A stretch of 64,000 nucleotides of DNA from Ontholestes murinus. Lineage: Eukaryota; Arthropoda; Insecta; Coleoptera; Staphylinidae. Below the pieces are notes generated by a model. That model worked only from the letters and a program-made list of their open reading frames with translations. It did not search any database and had not been told where the DNA came from. Shown in pieces: positions 20,961 to 30,640 of this stretch. The stretch's first letter is position 1. Each line of letters starts with the position of its first letter. The position numbers and the translations under genes are program-made. The stretch lies in NCBI GenBank assembly GCA_963969525.1, contig OZ018396.1, forward strand, positions 21,914,052 to 21,978,051, in the 5' to 3' direction.

Positions 20961-23464
20961 GATATTTTTTGCCTAGTACTAATAAACTATGTGAGTTACA
21001 TGAAATTTGTATAACAGGTAATTGTAAAGAATCCAAAATTAAGTAAATTATTACCAATTGCCTTTTGCGTAAACCTCATAGTTTTGGAGGAAAATATTAT
21101 GATGGCAATATCACAATTTTTATTTTTCTTTACATTTTACAATTTTTAATTAAAACCCTCGCTTATGATTTATTGATTGTAAAGTCGGATAGAGGTCACT
21201 TATCCACCCTACATATACATGATAACCTCAAATATTAATTGTTGATGATTTTGCTGGAAAAAAAGAATAAAAATAAAATATATCTAATAAAAAATAAAGC
21301 ATAATCCAAATTCACGTTTAAATATAAATGTCCCTATATAGCTAATACTATATATTTTAGATTTAAAGTCTGTCTACCCATCCTCCTTAAAAATATTATT
21401 AATTTCCTCATCAAAAACTTTACCGTTTGAATTTTTTTTAATTCAAAAAGGTCTATAAAATGTATTTACTCCAAACCGCGAGACGATCAGTAATTGAAAT
21501 TTATATGTATATGTAGGGTGGGTGGGTGGCCTCTATCCCACCTTCCAACCACTAGAACATCATCAAACATTATTTGAAAAATTTGTATAAATAAATCTCA
21601 AAAAATTATTTTGTGTTTATTTATATTTTACAACTTTTTGTTACAATTCTCGCCTATGTTTTGCTGATTGGAGGATGAGATAGAGACCACCCACCCACCC
21701 TACATATATATGATAACTTTAACTGCTAACTGTTGATGATTTTGCTGCTAAAAACCATCAAACCTTTTATGTAATAAAAAAGGAAACAAAATCAAAATGT
21801 AATTTTAAATATAATTAACTTTCTACAACAAATCTTATCTAACTTATATTTAAAGTCTGCCCACTCATCATTCATCATATTTTACTAATTTACTCTCTCA
21901 AAAATGCTTCCATTTTAATTTCATTCTTATTCAAAAAGATTTATAATTAATTTCATTGGATACAACGAGACTATAAGGAATTAAAGATTATATGTATATG
22001 TAGGGTAAGTGGGTCAGTCCAGTCAGGAAAATACCATCAAAAATTATTTGAAAAATTTGTTTGAATAAATTTATTACATTTACAATAATTTTGTAGTTAT
22101 TTACGTTTTACAACATTTAATTAAACCCCTCGCTTATTTTATTGATTGGAGAGTGGGTTAGAAACCACCCACCCACCCTACACATACATAATAATCCAGG
22201 ACTGCGCAAGCAGTATTTTGTTGATTTACATGATTTAAATACTTATTAGTGGTTAACTTATTTTATCTTTTCAAGAATTTAATATAGTTTCACTTCTAGT
22301 TTGCAAATCAGGAAGTATCTCGATAATATAAGTTCCAACAACCCTCTATTATACATACTACAATTTCTTCTATATATTCTTCTACAGAGGTCAATGATGG
22401 TTATATGTATCTTTAAAAACTTATTTTTCTTAATTTAATATCTCTTTGCATCAAATTTTCTAGTCATTTGTTTCTAAATTGGACATCCACATAATTTCAT
22501 ACTGCCTATAAAATCCTTCCAACTGAATAGGTTTTAGAATATTATTTTTACAATCGCATTGATGATAAACCATCTACAAAATACTGCTTGCGCAGTGATG
22601 AATTTCTATTTCACCAGTATCTTATTGATGTAAATCATCTAGAAAATACTGCTCGCGCAGTACTTCTTATATGTAGGCAAACATCACTGCGCAAGCAGTA
22701 TTTTGTAAATAATTTAAGTCAATATATATATATATATATATATATTTTTAACCACAAACATCCACAACTGCGCAAGCAGTATTTTGTTGATGTACACGAT
22801 TTACATAACTCTTGGTTACCTTATTTTATCTTCTCAAAAATTTATAATTTTTGTTTTATCTCTAGATTTTAAATCAGCAAATATCAAGGTAATTTTAGTT
22901 CCAATAACCATCTTTTATACACACTACAGTTTCTTGTACAGATGTCGGTGATGGTTATATGTATTTTTAAAAGCTTATCGTTTTTAGATTAATATTTCTT
23001 TGCGTCAAATTTTCTTTCTTTATTTTTTTCCAAAATTGGACATCCACATAATTCCATACCTAACTATACAATCCTCCTAACGGAATAACTTTATAAATAT
23101 TATTTTTACAATCGCATTGATGATAAACCATCCATTAATACTGCTTGCGCAGTGATTAATTTTTAGTCTACATTGATGTAAATCATCTAGAAATATTCAA
23201 AAAAATTTGTAATTAATTTCATTGGATACAACGAGGCGATAAGGAATTAAAGTTTATATGTATATGTATGGTGGGTGGGTGGCCTCTATCCCACCCTCCA
23301 GTCAGAAAAACATAATCAAAAATTATTCGAAAAATTTGTTTGAATATATATCTATTAAATTTAGCAAAAATGTTATGTTTATTTACGTTTTACAACTTTT
23401 AATACTCTGGCTTATGTTTCACTGATTGGAGGGTGGGTTAAAAGACACCCACCCACCCTACATA
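20961..23464. repeat. Array of inverted-repeat units with GGGTGGGTGG arms
   Basis: Repeated units of about 200-230 bp. Each unit has a left arm (tatatgtatatgtagggtggg...) and an inverted right arm (...acccacccaccctacatata), separated by about 110 bp containing 'gttttacaac'. Arm pairs: about 21500-21550 with 21665-21712; a degenerate pair, 21985-22020 with 22145-22190; and 23254-23305 with 23420-23464. A lone right arm lies near 21185-21232. Each pair can fold into a hairpin and the G-rich arm is close to G-quadruplex form. The gypsy element inserted inside the last arm, and sequence resembling 21050-21110 resumes at 30903-31010. Confidence 0.75.
22201..23153. repeat. 566-bp tandem duplication with 5'-ACTGCGCAAGCAGT ends
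   Basis: Two similar inverted-repeat elements, 22201-22596 and 22767-23153, start 566 bp apart. Each begins ACTGCGCAAGCAGTATTTTG and ends with its inverse (tactgcttgcgcagt). The duplicated unit includes the following spacer (gatgtaaatcatctagaaa). Two extra copies of the palindromic motif sit between them (22648-22661 and 22686-22699). No coding capacity. It could be a MITE family or a duplicated part of the surrounding array. Confidence 0.7.
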
Positions 23465-23468
23465 TACA

Positions 23469-23727
23469 AGTTATTTTTCGGGTACAACGACTTGTGTTTT
23501 TAAAAAGAAATTATTTTATTGTAGCTTGCAGAACGTCTGCTCGGTACAGGAACAAAATCTAGACTGACTAACTTATGAAATAACAATTCTCTCAATGAAA
23601 CATAATACTTAAGATAAACCTACGCTCTATTACAATTACGCTAATGCAGCATGCAAATGCATTAGCGGCCACTATAATTATAATAAACAATTATTAATTA
23701 TTAAATATAAATCTATGCTATATAACT
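23469..23727 (-). repeat. 3' LTR
   Basis: 259 bp, no difference from 30640-30898 seen by eye. On the minus strand it carries an arthropod-type initiator TCAGTC, a polyadenylation signal AATAAA (23515-23520) and, in the presumed U3, an inverted repeat (23639-23667) that contains the octamer ATGCAAAT. Confidence 0.95.
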
Positions 23728-23741
23728 CCTCCACCCTTAGA
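23728..23741 (-). other. Polypurine tract
   Basis: Minus strand TAAGGGTGGAGGA directly abuts the 3' LTR, as expected for the plus-strand primer. It overlaps the final codons of the env reading frame. Confidence 0.8.
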
Positions 23742-24399
23742 GTCGAGCATCCCCTGGGAGGCGGAGACCTTGAAGGTTTAGTTCTTGTGGGGTACCACTT
23801 GTATCACGGAATTTGCGATTTTTCAACCACTTCACTGCGATATAACTAATACCGATTAATACACACACATAAAGTACAACAGTCCAAAAACTTGGTGTGA
23901 AGATTTGGGTTGTCTCTTGTAGTGGGAGGATTTCCTGGTTTGTAGATATTTCTTCTAAATTCAGCTTCCGAAGGTCGATGTCGAATTCGGTAAAATTTGT
24001 AGATTCCAATTTTAGATGTAAATCGTTGATCACGAGGGGGCGTCCAGATGTAACGTCTAGGTATTTAATTTCTCGGCCTCGAAAAAGCATGGCACAATTA
24101 TCTTCTTTGATTAGATAAATGCCAATTAAAATCATAGTTTCAGTTTGTTCCTTGCATCTGATTTTAATTCCTTCTTGATTTGGGAAGACTGCCAGGTATT
24201 GGTTTATGTATGGTATCATTTCCATGTGATTGGATTTTACATGTAGTGTTGTGTATTTGCAGTTACTGTTGTTTCCACTGATGATTATATTTCGTTCGCA
24301 TTCTGATTTGTAGCTAGTTATCAGATGACTAGCACATTGGTAATGTTTCGACGTTTTTGTACACAAGTGGTTTAGAGGCAGAATTTTATTTCCATTCAT
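23737..24399 (-). pseudogene. env: Env-like protein, C-terminal part with TM anchor
   Basis: 220 residues, overlapping the upstream env frame by 14 bases in a different frame. Cys-rich ectodomain (C13, C22, C34, C47, C82, C102), potential N-glycosylation sites, then one transmembrane helix at about 171-192 (FWTVVLYVCVLIGISYIAV) and a short basic cytoplasmic tail. This is the usual C-terminal layout of a baculovirus-F-like errantivirus envelope. A single indel near 24390 appears to have split env. The end of the frame overlaps the PPT. Confidence 0.75.
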
Positions 24400-25024
24400 C
24401 GATTTTAAGATGTACTTTTACAGTAGGGATGATAGTAACAAATTCGGATTCGTGTACCGTAGGGATAGGGTATAAATAAAATAACTCGAACTGATACTCA
24501 AAGTTAATGGGTACAGATAAGAAATAATTGATTCGAGTTGGCTCGATTTTACAAGTAACTTCTATTATGGATTCAAAATTAAGAATGTTTTCAATTTTTA
24601 ATTCGAAGGGAAGTTGTTCGTTATAGTAAAGTGAAATTTTTTCAAGTTCCAAAAATAAATCTCTAGGTTTTATGATACTCGGGTGCAACGTATTTAATTT
24701 ACAAAAAGTGAGAGAGTTTTCAATATCTTGCATTATGTTTAGAATTGCGTTATAAAGAATGATCAGCTGATTAAATATTTCTTTAGCAAATAAGATATTT
24801 TGGTGATCGATATCGTCCCTCAGGATTACGCTTAGTTTCATAATTTTTGATTTTAACATGTTTTCATTGTGTGCAATATTTTGTACAGTTCTATTAAATT
24901 TCTCGATAATTTGTTTGTTCATACTGTATTTCATTTGTAATTGTTTTTGATTTCGTCTGCTTGCGTCAGCGCGACGACTAATAATCTGGAAGAGAATAAA
25001 CGTGTACAGTGATGTTTGAATCAT
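24386..25024 (-). pseudogene. env: Env-like protein, N-terminal part, broken
   Basis: 212 residues. It starts inside the end of pol with a short hydrophobic leader (SLYTFILFQII, a possible signal peptide) followed by a basic stretch. The next region is helical and Leu/Ile/Asn-rich with heptad-like spacing (about 30-125), resembling the part of errantivirus F-like envelopes downstream of the fusion peptide. The usual surface subunit and fusion-peptide region expected before it are not visible. The frame stops at 24386 while homologous-looking sequence continues in another frame. Unless spliced or frameshifted it would not give a membrane-anchored protein. Confidence 0.65.
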
Positions 25025-28000
25025 TGAAAATATATTGAAGGATCGGTTTTACATGTTTATATTTAAGAAGATCGAGACCGCATCCTAATTTAGGAATAGC
25101 TAGATTGGTAATTTTATTTGAAATACAGAATGCTTTTAAACTAACGAGAGTTTTGAACAAGTCCTCATAACTTGGTTTGTCAGAATAACAATTTTTAGTG
25201 ATTAAATATATTATGAAACGATCGTTATCCTTTAAGTAGCGGAGCGAATGTACTTCGGAGCTTTGTGCGTGTAGTTCGTCAAGTCTACCGAATTTTTGTT
25301 TAAAATCTGCGGCGATCCCAGCACCCATTTTAAGGTCTAAGCTTACACAGTATGCAAGTGAGAAGTTTTTTGGTGCAGAAAACAAATCACCATTTATTTC
25401 AATAATATTGTTTGATGTTTTTTCTACAGATTGTTTATTTAAATAGTCTTGATAATTTAATTTAGGTTTATTAGTTAGTTTACCTAATTTATTTTTAATC
25501 TTTGGTCGCTTAATATTTGACAAGTGAATTTTGTCCACAGCATTATAATGTTTCGGGTTAATTGTTCCCGTTTTGAATTTAGGGTCAACTGATTTCAATG
25601 TTTCTTTCTTGTATTTATTTTTTGTCTTAGACTGTTTTTGCTTGTTTTTGACGAATATGGTTTCTGGAATATTGGGAATTTCTTCTCGGTTTTGGTTATG
25701 CTTTTCCATAACTTTTTCTTTATTTATTTGCATGTTTTCATTAATTTTTTTGTAAAGCAGTTTTACTTTATCCCGGTGATTATCAATGTAATTATTGACG
25801 ATTCGAGTTTCAATATCGATGTCAAAGGGAGAAACTGAGTTTATGTGTCCCGAAATAATTTCTGAGGGGGTCAATTTAGTAGTTGAGTGGATCGAATTAT
25901 TATATGCCAAGAGTGAGTAATTAATCTTTGATTCGATGGATTCTTTCTTATAAGTATCTTGATTGTTAAGCAACCGGATATGTTCTATTATTGTTGAGTG
26001 AACTCTTTCAACTATGCCGTTTGAATCTGGGTGTTGACTACTGATGAAATGAACTTTAATTTTATGAGTTTCTAATAGTTCTTTTACTAAGGTATTCTTA
26101 AATTCGAGATGATTGTCTGCCACAACTTGGCCAGGAATTCCATGATGCGTGAAAAATTTAACGAGATTGTTGGCAATCTCAACTGCTTGATGAGAATTCA
26201 GTCTATACATTTGGGTATATTTTGAAAAAGCGTCAATAATTGTAAGGAATTTAGTACCTTCTAAAGCTATACTGTCAATATGGATAATTTCGAAGGGTTT
26301 GGTCGGTGTCATTGTAATATTGAATTTAAGTTTTAATGGATTTCGATCATATTTGCAAACTTGACAAATTTCACAATTATTTATGTAATTTTGTACGAAA
26401 CGTCGTTGATCAGGCCAATAATACTTTCTTTTTATTTGGGAATCAGTTTCCTCTATTCCTCGATGGTTCGTTTTACCTTCATGATACGCTTGGATAATAT
26501 TTATAATTTCGTCTTCAGTTTCTACATCATCTAACAATTGAGTGCATTTAATAAATGAAATTTGCGGGTTCCTAAAATGTTTTTGAAGAATAATACAAAA
26601 TTTTTCGTAAACTTGATCTGCAAAATATAAGTAATATGTTTGTTTTGGGGCGGTATATTCTTTTATAAAATCTATAACATTTTGTTCAAAATCTAATTTG
26701 GAAAGTTGTAAATTGATTCGCATTTTCCTATTATTAAAGAGATATCTAATTTTTGGTTTCGCGGGTGCGTAATTCACCTCTGAAATGATAATTTGATTGC
26801 GTCCTAGATTTACAGGTTTTTCCAAGATAGGAATATTAAATATTGGATTTTCAGTATTTGAGTGAATTGTATCACTGTCATTATTTTCATTATTATGTAG
26901 CACATGTTTTTCGGCATCGAGTCCAAGTTCAACTATCATAGAATCAGTTTCACGATTACGATCTATTTTATGCATAATATCATTTAATTGTTTATCTAAC
27001 TCATCTTCGCTAGTTGTACCAAATTTATCGTCGAAATTACTTATATAAAAGTCATCAAGCTGATCGACTTTATCGTGCATATTTATTTCAATGCGTGAGA
27101 GCGCGTCCGCATTCTTATTTAATATACCTTTTTTGTATATAATATTATAATCGTACTCAGCCAGTTTTAATCGCCACCGAACTAATTTGGAGTTCGGTTC
27201 TTTGACGGACATAAGCCATTGAAGGGGCTTATGATCGCAAATAATTTGGAATTTTCTACCGAACAGGTAGGGTCTGAAGTATTTAGTTGCCCATACGATG
27301 GCCAATAGCTCTTTTTCGATAGTACTATAATTTTGTTCAGATTCGTTTAAGGTTCGCGATGCGTATGCGACGGGTTTGTCGCTTCCAATTGGGCCTTGTG
27401 ATAAAATTGCGCCGACGGCTATGTTACTCGCGTCTGTTGTCAAATTGAAACTTTTGCTAAAGTCTGGATATTGTAATATGGGTTCATTAATTAGTACGTT
27501 TTTGCAGGTATTAAAACAATTTTTATATTCTGAGTTATTAATATCAATGATTGCATTTTTCTTAAGGCACTTTGTGAGAGGTTTCGTTAATTTCGCGAAA
27601 TCTTTGATGAATTTTCGATAATAACCGAGGAGCCCGAGAAATCCTTTGATTTGCTTGGTGGTCTTCGGTATTGGGTAATTTTGTATCGCTTTAATTTTGT
27701 CGGGGTTTGGACGAACTCCGTCTGGTGTCACAATGTGCCCTAAATATGCTACCTCTTTCCTCAAAAATTCCGACTTGTCAATTTGAATTTTTAAATTAGA
27801 TTCACGTAATCTACTAAATACTTCCCTAAGCCGTTCTACGTGTTCTTGTAGGCTGGTACTAAATATAATTATATCATCTAAATAAACTAAGCACTTTTCA
27901 TTTTGAATACCCCTTAATATGTTGTCCATAACCCTCTGAAACGTGGCGGGTGCATTCTTGAGCCCAAACGGCATGCGTAAAAACTCGTAATGCCCGTTTT

Positions 28001-29198
28001 CGGTGTTAAACGCGGTTTTTTGAATATCATTTTCCGCCATCTCTATTTGGTGGAAACCCGACGCGAGATCAAGGGTAGTAAAATATTGACAACGGCCAAG
28101 TTTGTCGAGCAGGTCGGTGATATTTGGTAACGGGTACCGATCACCGATCGTTTTCTCGTTTAATTGGCGATAATCGATGACAATACGCCACTTGCGATTT
28201 CCCGACGCGTCTAGTTTCTTCGGTACAACCCAAATTGGCGATGACCAAGGGCTATGAGAGGGTCTGATGATTTTTTGATCTAACATTTGATTTATTTGTT
28301 TTTGAACTTCTTTTCTGTGTATTTCCGGGTAACGGTACGATTTAGTATACACCGGTAATTGATCAGTAGTATTTATACAGTGCTTAATTTTATTGGTAAA
28401 CGATAACATTTTATTTTCTGAATGGAAAATATCTGAAAATTCTTTTATTAAATTCATAATAACATGTTTTTCTTCTGCGTTCATGTGATCTGAACGGAAT
28501 TTTGATAGATCAAATTTAATTTCTTCATATTCGTAATTATTAAAATTCGGTGTATTGGACTGATCGTATTCTTCGATCGGTTCAACAACAGCCGGATACT
28601 TTTGCCTAACATTCACATTTAATTCTGTAGGGTTTATGATTGTACAAATCGCTTTATAATTCTTTACATGAGTGGTACACTCTGGAATTTCTAATTTATT
28701 TACCTTAGTATATGGTATAATTACGTCGCCGTTTTTTACGTTTGCAACTTCTATTTCAATTACTTGTTCGCACCTTGCGTTTACTACTATACAATTCGTA
28801 TTCGCAGGTTTATTAGAAAATCTTAACGGTATGTTGCAATTTGGCGTTATTAACATATTTTTATTGAAGTCTACGGTGGCTTTTAAAGCACACAAATTAT
28901 CTAGTCCTAGTAGGACGTCAAAGCATGAATGAAAATCGAATAAATGAAATTTCATATTCGCATTTTCTTTTAAATTAAACAATTTTTTAAAAGGAATTAA
29001 CGTGCAATAGTCTTGAATTGAGGCGCCATGTGCGCTGGCTACCTTAAAGTATTCCTTTTTTATGTTATTTAAAAAAAACTTATTAGCTACATTTGGATTT
29101 ACGAATGAATGAGTGCTCCCGGAATCTATTAAAATTTTAAGATGGTTTTCAGGGTCAATTATATGCGCTAATTGACTCTGATCCGCTTTAAGTCCCAT
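24978..29198 (-). CDS. pol: Pol polyprotein with C-terminal macrodomain
   Basis: 1406 residues, one uninterrupted frame. Order: aspartic protease (DSGS at 25-28); reverse transcriptase (FTTLDLASGFHQ near 373-384, MPFGLKNAPATFQ near 409-421, YLDD 439-442); RNase H (D589, E630 region, D655, D698); integrase HHCC (H906, H912, C942, C945) and D975, D1028, E1064; a Lys-rich linker (about 1180-1260); and a macrodomain (about 1263-1406). The first five are the standard gypsy order and all key residues are visible, so the polyprotein may be active. The macrodomain is not a normal part of gypsy pol. The start ATG overlaps the gag stop (TAATG), so Pol may be made by reinitiation or frameshifting. The C-terminal 47 bases overlap the env frame. 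Confidence 0.93.
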   Translation of the reverse strand: MGLKADQSQLAHIIDPENHLKILIDSGSTHSFVNPNVANKFFLNNIKKEYFKVASAHGASIQDYCTLIPFKKLFNLKENANMKFHLFDFHSCFDVLLGLDNLCALKATVDFNKNMLITPNCNIPLRFSNKPANTNCIVVNARCEQVIEIEVANVKNGDVIIPYTKVNKLEIPECTTHVKNYKAICTIINPTELNVNVRQKYPAVVEPIEEYDQSNTPNFNNYEYEEIKFDLSKFRSDHMNAEEKHVIMNLIKEFSDIFHSENKMLSFTNKIKHCINTTDQLPVYTKSYRYPEIHRKEVQKQINQMLDQKIIRPSHSPWSSPIWVVPKKLDASGNRKWRIVIDYRQLNEKTIGDRYPLPNITDLLDKLGRCQYFTTLDLASGFHQIEMAENDIQKTAFNTENGHYEFLRMPFGLKNAPATFQRVMDNILRGIQNEKCLVYLDDIIIFSTSLQEHVERLREVFSRLRESNLKIQIDKSEFLRKEVAYLGHIVTPDGVRPNPDKIKAIQNYPIPKTTKQIKGFLGLLGYYRKFIKDFAKLTKPLTKCLKKNAIIDINNSEYKNCFNTCKNVLINEPILQYPDFSKSFNLTTDASNIAVGAILSQGPIGSDKPVAYASRTLNESEQNYSTIEKELLAIVWATKYFRPYLFGRKFQIICDHKPLQWLMSVKEPNSKLVRWRLKLAEYDYNIIYKKGILNKNADALSRIEINMHDKVDQLDDFYISNFDDKFGTTSEDELDKQLNDIMHKIDRNRETDSMIVELGLDAEKHVLHNNENNDSDTIHSNTENPIFNIPILEKPVNLGRNQIIISEVNYAPAKPKIRYLFNNRKMRINLQLSKLDFEQNVIDFIKEYTAPKQTYYLYFADQVYEKFCIILQKHFRNPQISFIKCTQLLDDVETEDEIINIIQAYHEGKTNHRGIEETDSQIKRKYYWPDQRRFVQNYINNCEICQVCKYDRNPLKLKFNITMTPTKPFEIIHIDSIALEGTKFLTIIDAFSKYTQMYRLNSHQAVEIANNLVKFFTHHGIPGQVVADNHLEFKNTLVKELLETHKIKVHFISSQHPDSNGIVERVHSTIIEHIRLLNNQDTYKKESIESKINYSLLAYNNSIHSTTKLTPSEIISGHINSVSPFDIDIETRIVNNYIDNHRDKVKLLYKKINENMQINKEKVMEKHNQNREEIPNIPETIFVKNKQKQSKTKNKYKKETLKSVDPKFKTGTINPKHYNAVDKIHLSNIKRPKIKNKLGKLTNKPKLNYQDYLNKQSVEKTSNNIIEINGDLFSAPKNFSLAYCVSLDLKMGAGIAADFKQKFGRLDELHAQSSEVHSLRYLKDNDRFIIYLITKNCYSDKPSYEDLFKTLVSLKAFCISNKITNLAIPKLGCGLDLLKYKHVKPILQYIFNDSNITVHVYSLPDY
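24981..25412 (-). other. TARG1/OARD1-like macrodomain within pol
   Basis: Pol residues about 1263-1406. Diagnostic segments in family order: NIIEINGDLF, then SLAYCVSLDLKMGAGIAADF (ligand-binding loop with MGAGIA) and KFG, then IIYLITK with K1335, KPSYEDL, and LAIPKLGCGLDLL with D1376. Human TARG1/OARD1 uses a Lys in the corresponding ITK and an Asp in GCGLD to remove ADP-ribose from acidic residues; related macrodomains act on ADP-ribosylated DNA bases. Length (about 144 residues) fits a complete domain. It is in frame with integrase, so it is expressed as part of Pol unless cleaved off. Function here is inferred. Confidence 0.88.
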
Positions 29199-30322
29199 TA
29201 ATTGTATTGATTCTCCGAGGCATCTGTGTCTAAAAAAGTATCACGATTGATTGGGTCTTCATTTAAATTTAGAGTGGTCATAGTTGACATAGGCGTGGGT
29301 GGTTGTAAATTTTGAGACGGGCCTGGATTGTTTGGTGAATTTTGATATTTAGGGTGATTAGTCCTAATAGCGTATTTATTATTTTGGAAATTAGGTCGTT
29401 GATTGTTATGTTGATAATTTGGACGAGGCTGATTAATTTGAGAATTAGGTCGTGCGTTATAAAATTGATAGTTTTGACGGGGCTGGTTAAAATAAAAATT
29501 TCTACTCCCACCGAATGGTGGTTTTGCGATGTTTGTTTGTCTGTGATCGTTATTATTAAATTTCTGTTGATAATAAGGTTTTTGGTTCAATTTTATTTTA
29601 TCTAATTTGTTCGTTGTGATTTCTAGTTGAAAATCGTTTGTTAGCATTTGTAAAGCGACATTCAAATCAGTTGGATTTTTTGTACGCATTTGAGAACCTA
29701 TGGGTTCTTTTAACCCGCGCAATAAAACTCTCAGTGCATTCGCTCTAAAAAATATCGATAAGTAATACCGTTCCATCGCGTTCGCGATGTGATTCGACAT
29801 ATAGGAAATTTGTAGATTTAGCAAATTCTGAACTCGGTTATAAAAATCGAAAGGGGACTCGTTAATGTTCTGTTTTAACAGCGTTATCTCGTAATTCAAG
29901 CTGTACTGGTCACGTTTGTCCGCGTATGCGTTGAGTAGCGCATTTTTTAAATCGTTCCAGCTCGCGATTACGCTGGAAGAAATATTTACTGCTGCTTCAC
30001 CCTTTATTTTCGCTAAAATGCTAGACATTAGGTATTCGTTTTGAAAATCTGCTACATCGACTGTATTATAAAACCTAGTGACTAATTTCTCACACACATC
30101 AATGAATCTAGAAAGAAGCTCTGTTTCCCCACTAAATTCGGGTATCATATTTAAATATTCGGGTTTTAGCACGTTAGCCATTATTGTAATGTTATTATTT
30201 ACTGTATTATTAATATTATTTCGTACTGCGATAGGTGATCTTGAGCGATCCCGGCTTGTACGGGGTGGTTCTACTTCTATATTTAATGAATCTGATTTTG
30301 TTACTTCCCCGTCCTTATTCAT
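29198..30322 (-). CDS. gag: Gag polyprotein
   Basis: 374 residues, intact. An N-terminal Arg/Ser-rich tail (RTSRDRSRSP) precedes a capsid-like helical region (about residues 55-230, with FSGETELLSRFIDVCEKL and SWNDLKNALLNAYADKRD), as in gypsy/errantivirus Gag. The C-terminal third is rich in Asn, Gln, Pro, Arg and Tyr (repeated RPNYQ/RPNFQ-like phrases). It has no CCHC zinc knuckle, which is normal for errantivirus Gag. This basic tail probably binds RNA. The stop codon overlaps the pol start in TAATG. It forms the particle shell that packages element RNA. Confidence 0.9.
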   Translation of the reverse strand: MNKDGEVTKSDSLNIEVEPPRTSRDRSRSPIAVRNNINNTVNNNITIMANVLKPEYLNMIPEFSGETELLSRFIDVCEKLVTRFYNTVDVADFQNEYLMSSILAKIKGEAAVNISSSVIASWNDLKNALLNAYADKRDQYSLNYEITLLKQNINESPFDFYNRVQNLLNLQISYMSNHIANAMERYYLSIFFRANALRVLLRGLKEPIGSQMRTKNPTDLNVALQMLTNDFQLEITTNKLDKIKLNQKPYYQQKFNNNDHRQTNIAKPPFGGSRNFYFNQPRQNYQFYNARPNSQINQPRPNYQHNNQRPNFQNNKYAIRTNHPKYQNSPNNPGPSQNLQPPTPMSTMTTLNLNEDPINRDTFLDTDASENQYN

Positions 30323-30621
30323 AGGACGTACCTTTTGTTTTACCGCGACGTTATTGAGCTACGCGAATAACCTCTAAAACACTTGATTGTACTCACAAAA
30401 TTGTTATTTTTTCCATCGGAGTCTCGGATTCGACGATTCGATGCGGGAACTCTCTCTGGAATGTTGTAGACCTTCGCCGTGACACTCAGGGTACTTGGAC
30501 TTCGTCCTCGATGCTTGGAGGGTCCTCTTTGAGTGATGGATGTCCACGTGGATATTTTGGGTTTAGCCCGATGAATTCGTTGAAACGAAAACCAAGTAAT
30601 GTTCCTTTACTCGTCCGGGCC
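30323..30621 (-). other. Untranslated leader of the LTR element
   Basis: About 300 bp between PBS and gag start, more GC-rich than the ORFs. Open frames on the plus strand here are not supported. It would contain any packaging signal and the splice donor for an env transcript, but I cannot assign either. Confidence 0.5.
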
Positions 30622-30640
30622 AATCCTACCGACTGCGCCA
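30622..30640 (-). other. Primer binding site, tRNA-Ser type
   Basis: Minus strand: TGGCGCAGTCGGTAGGAT starts at the last base of the 5' LTR. It is complementary to the conserved 3' end of insect tRNA-Ser plus CCA. Overlap of the PBS with the LTR end is known in gypsy-group elements. Confidence 0.75.

Noticed and set aside
20961..23464. Possible CRISPR-like array because of regularly spaced short repeats
   Set aside because: The repeats are inverted pairs with variable, related spacers in a eukaryotic genome; no cas genes.
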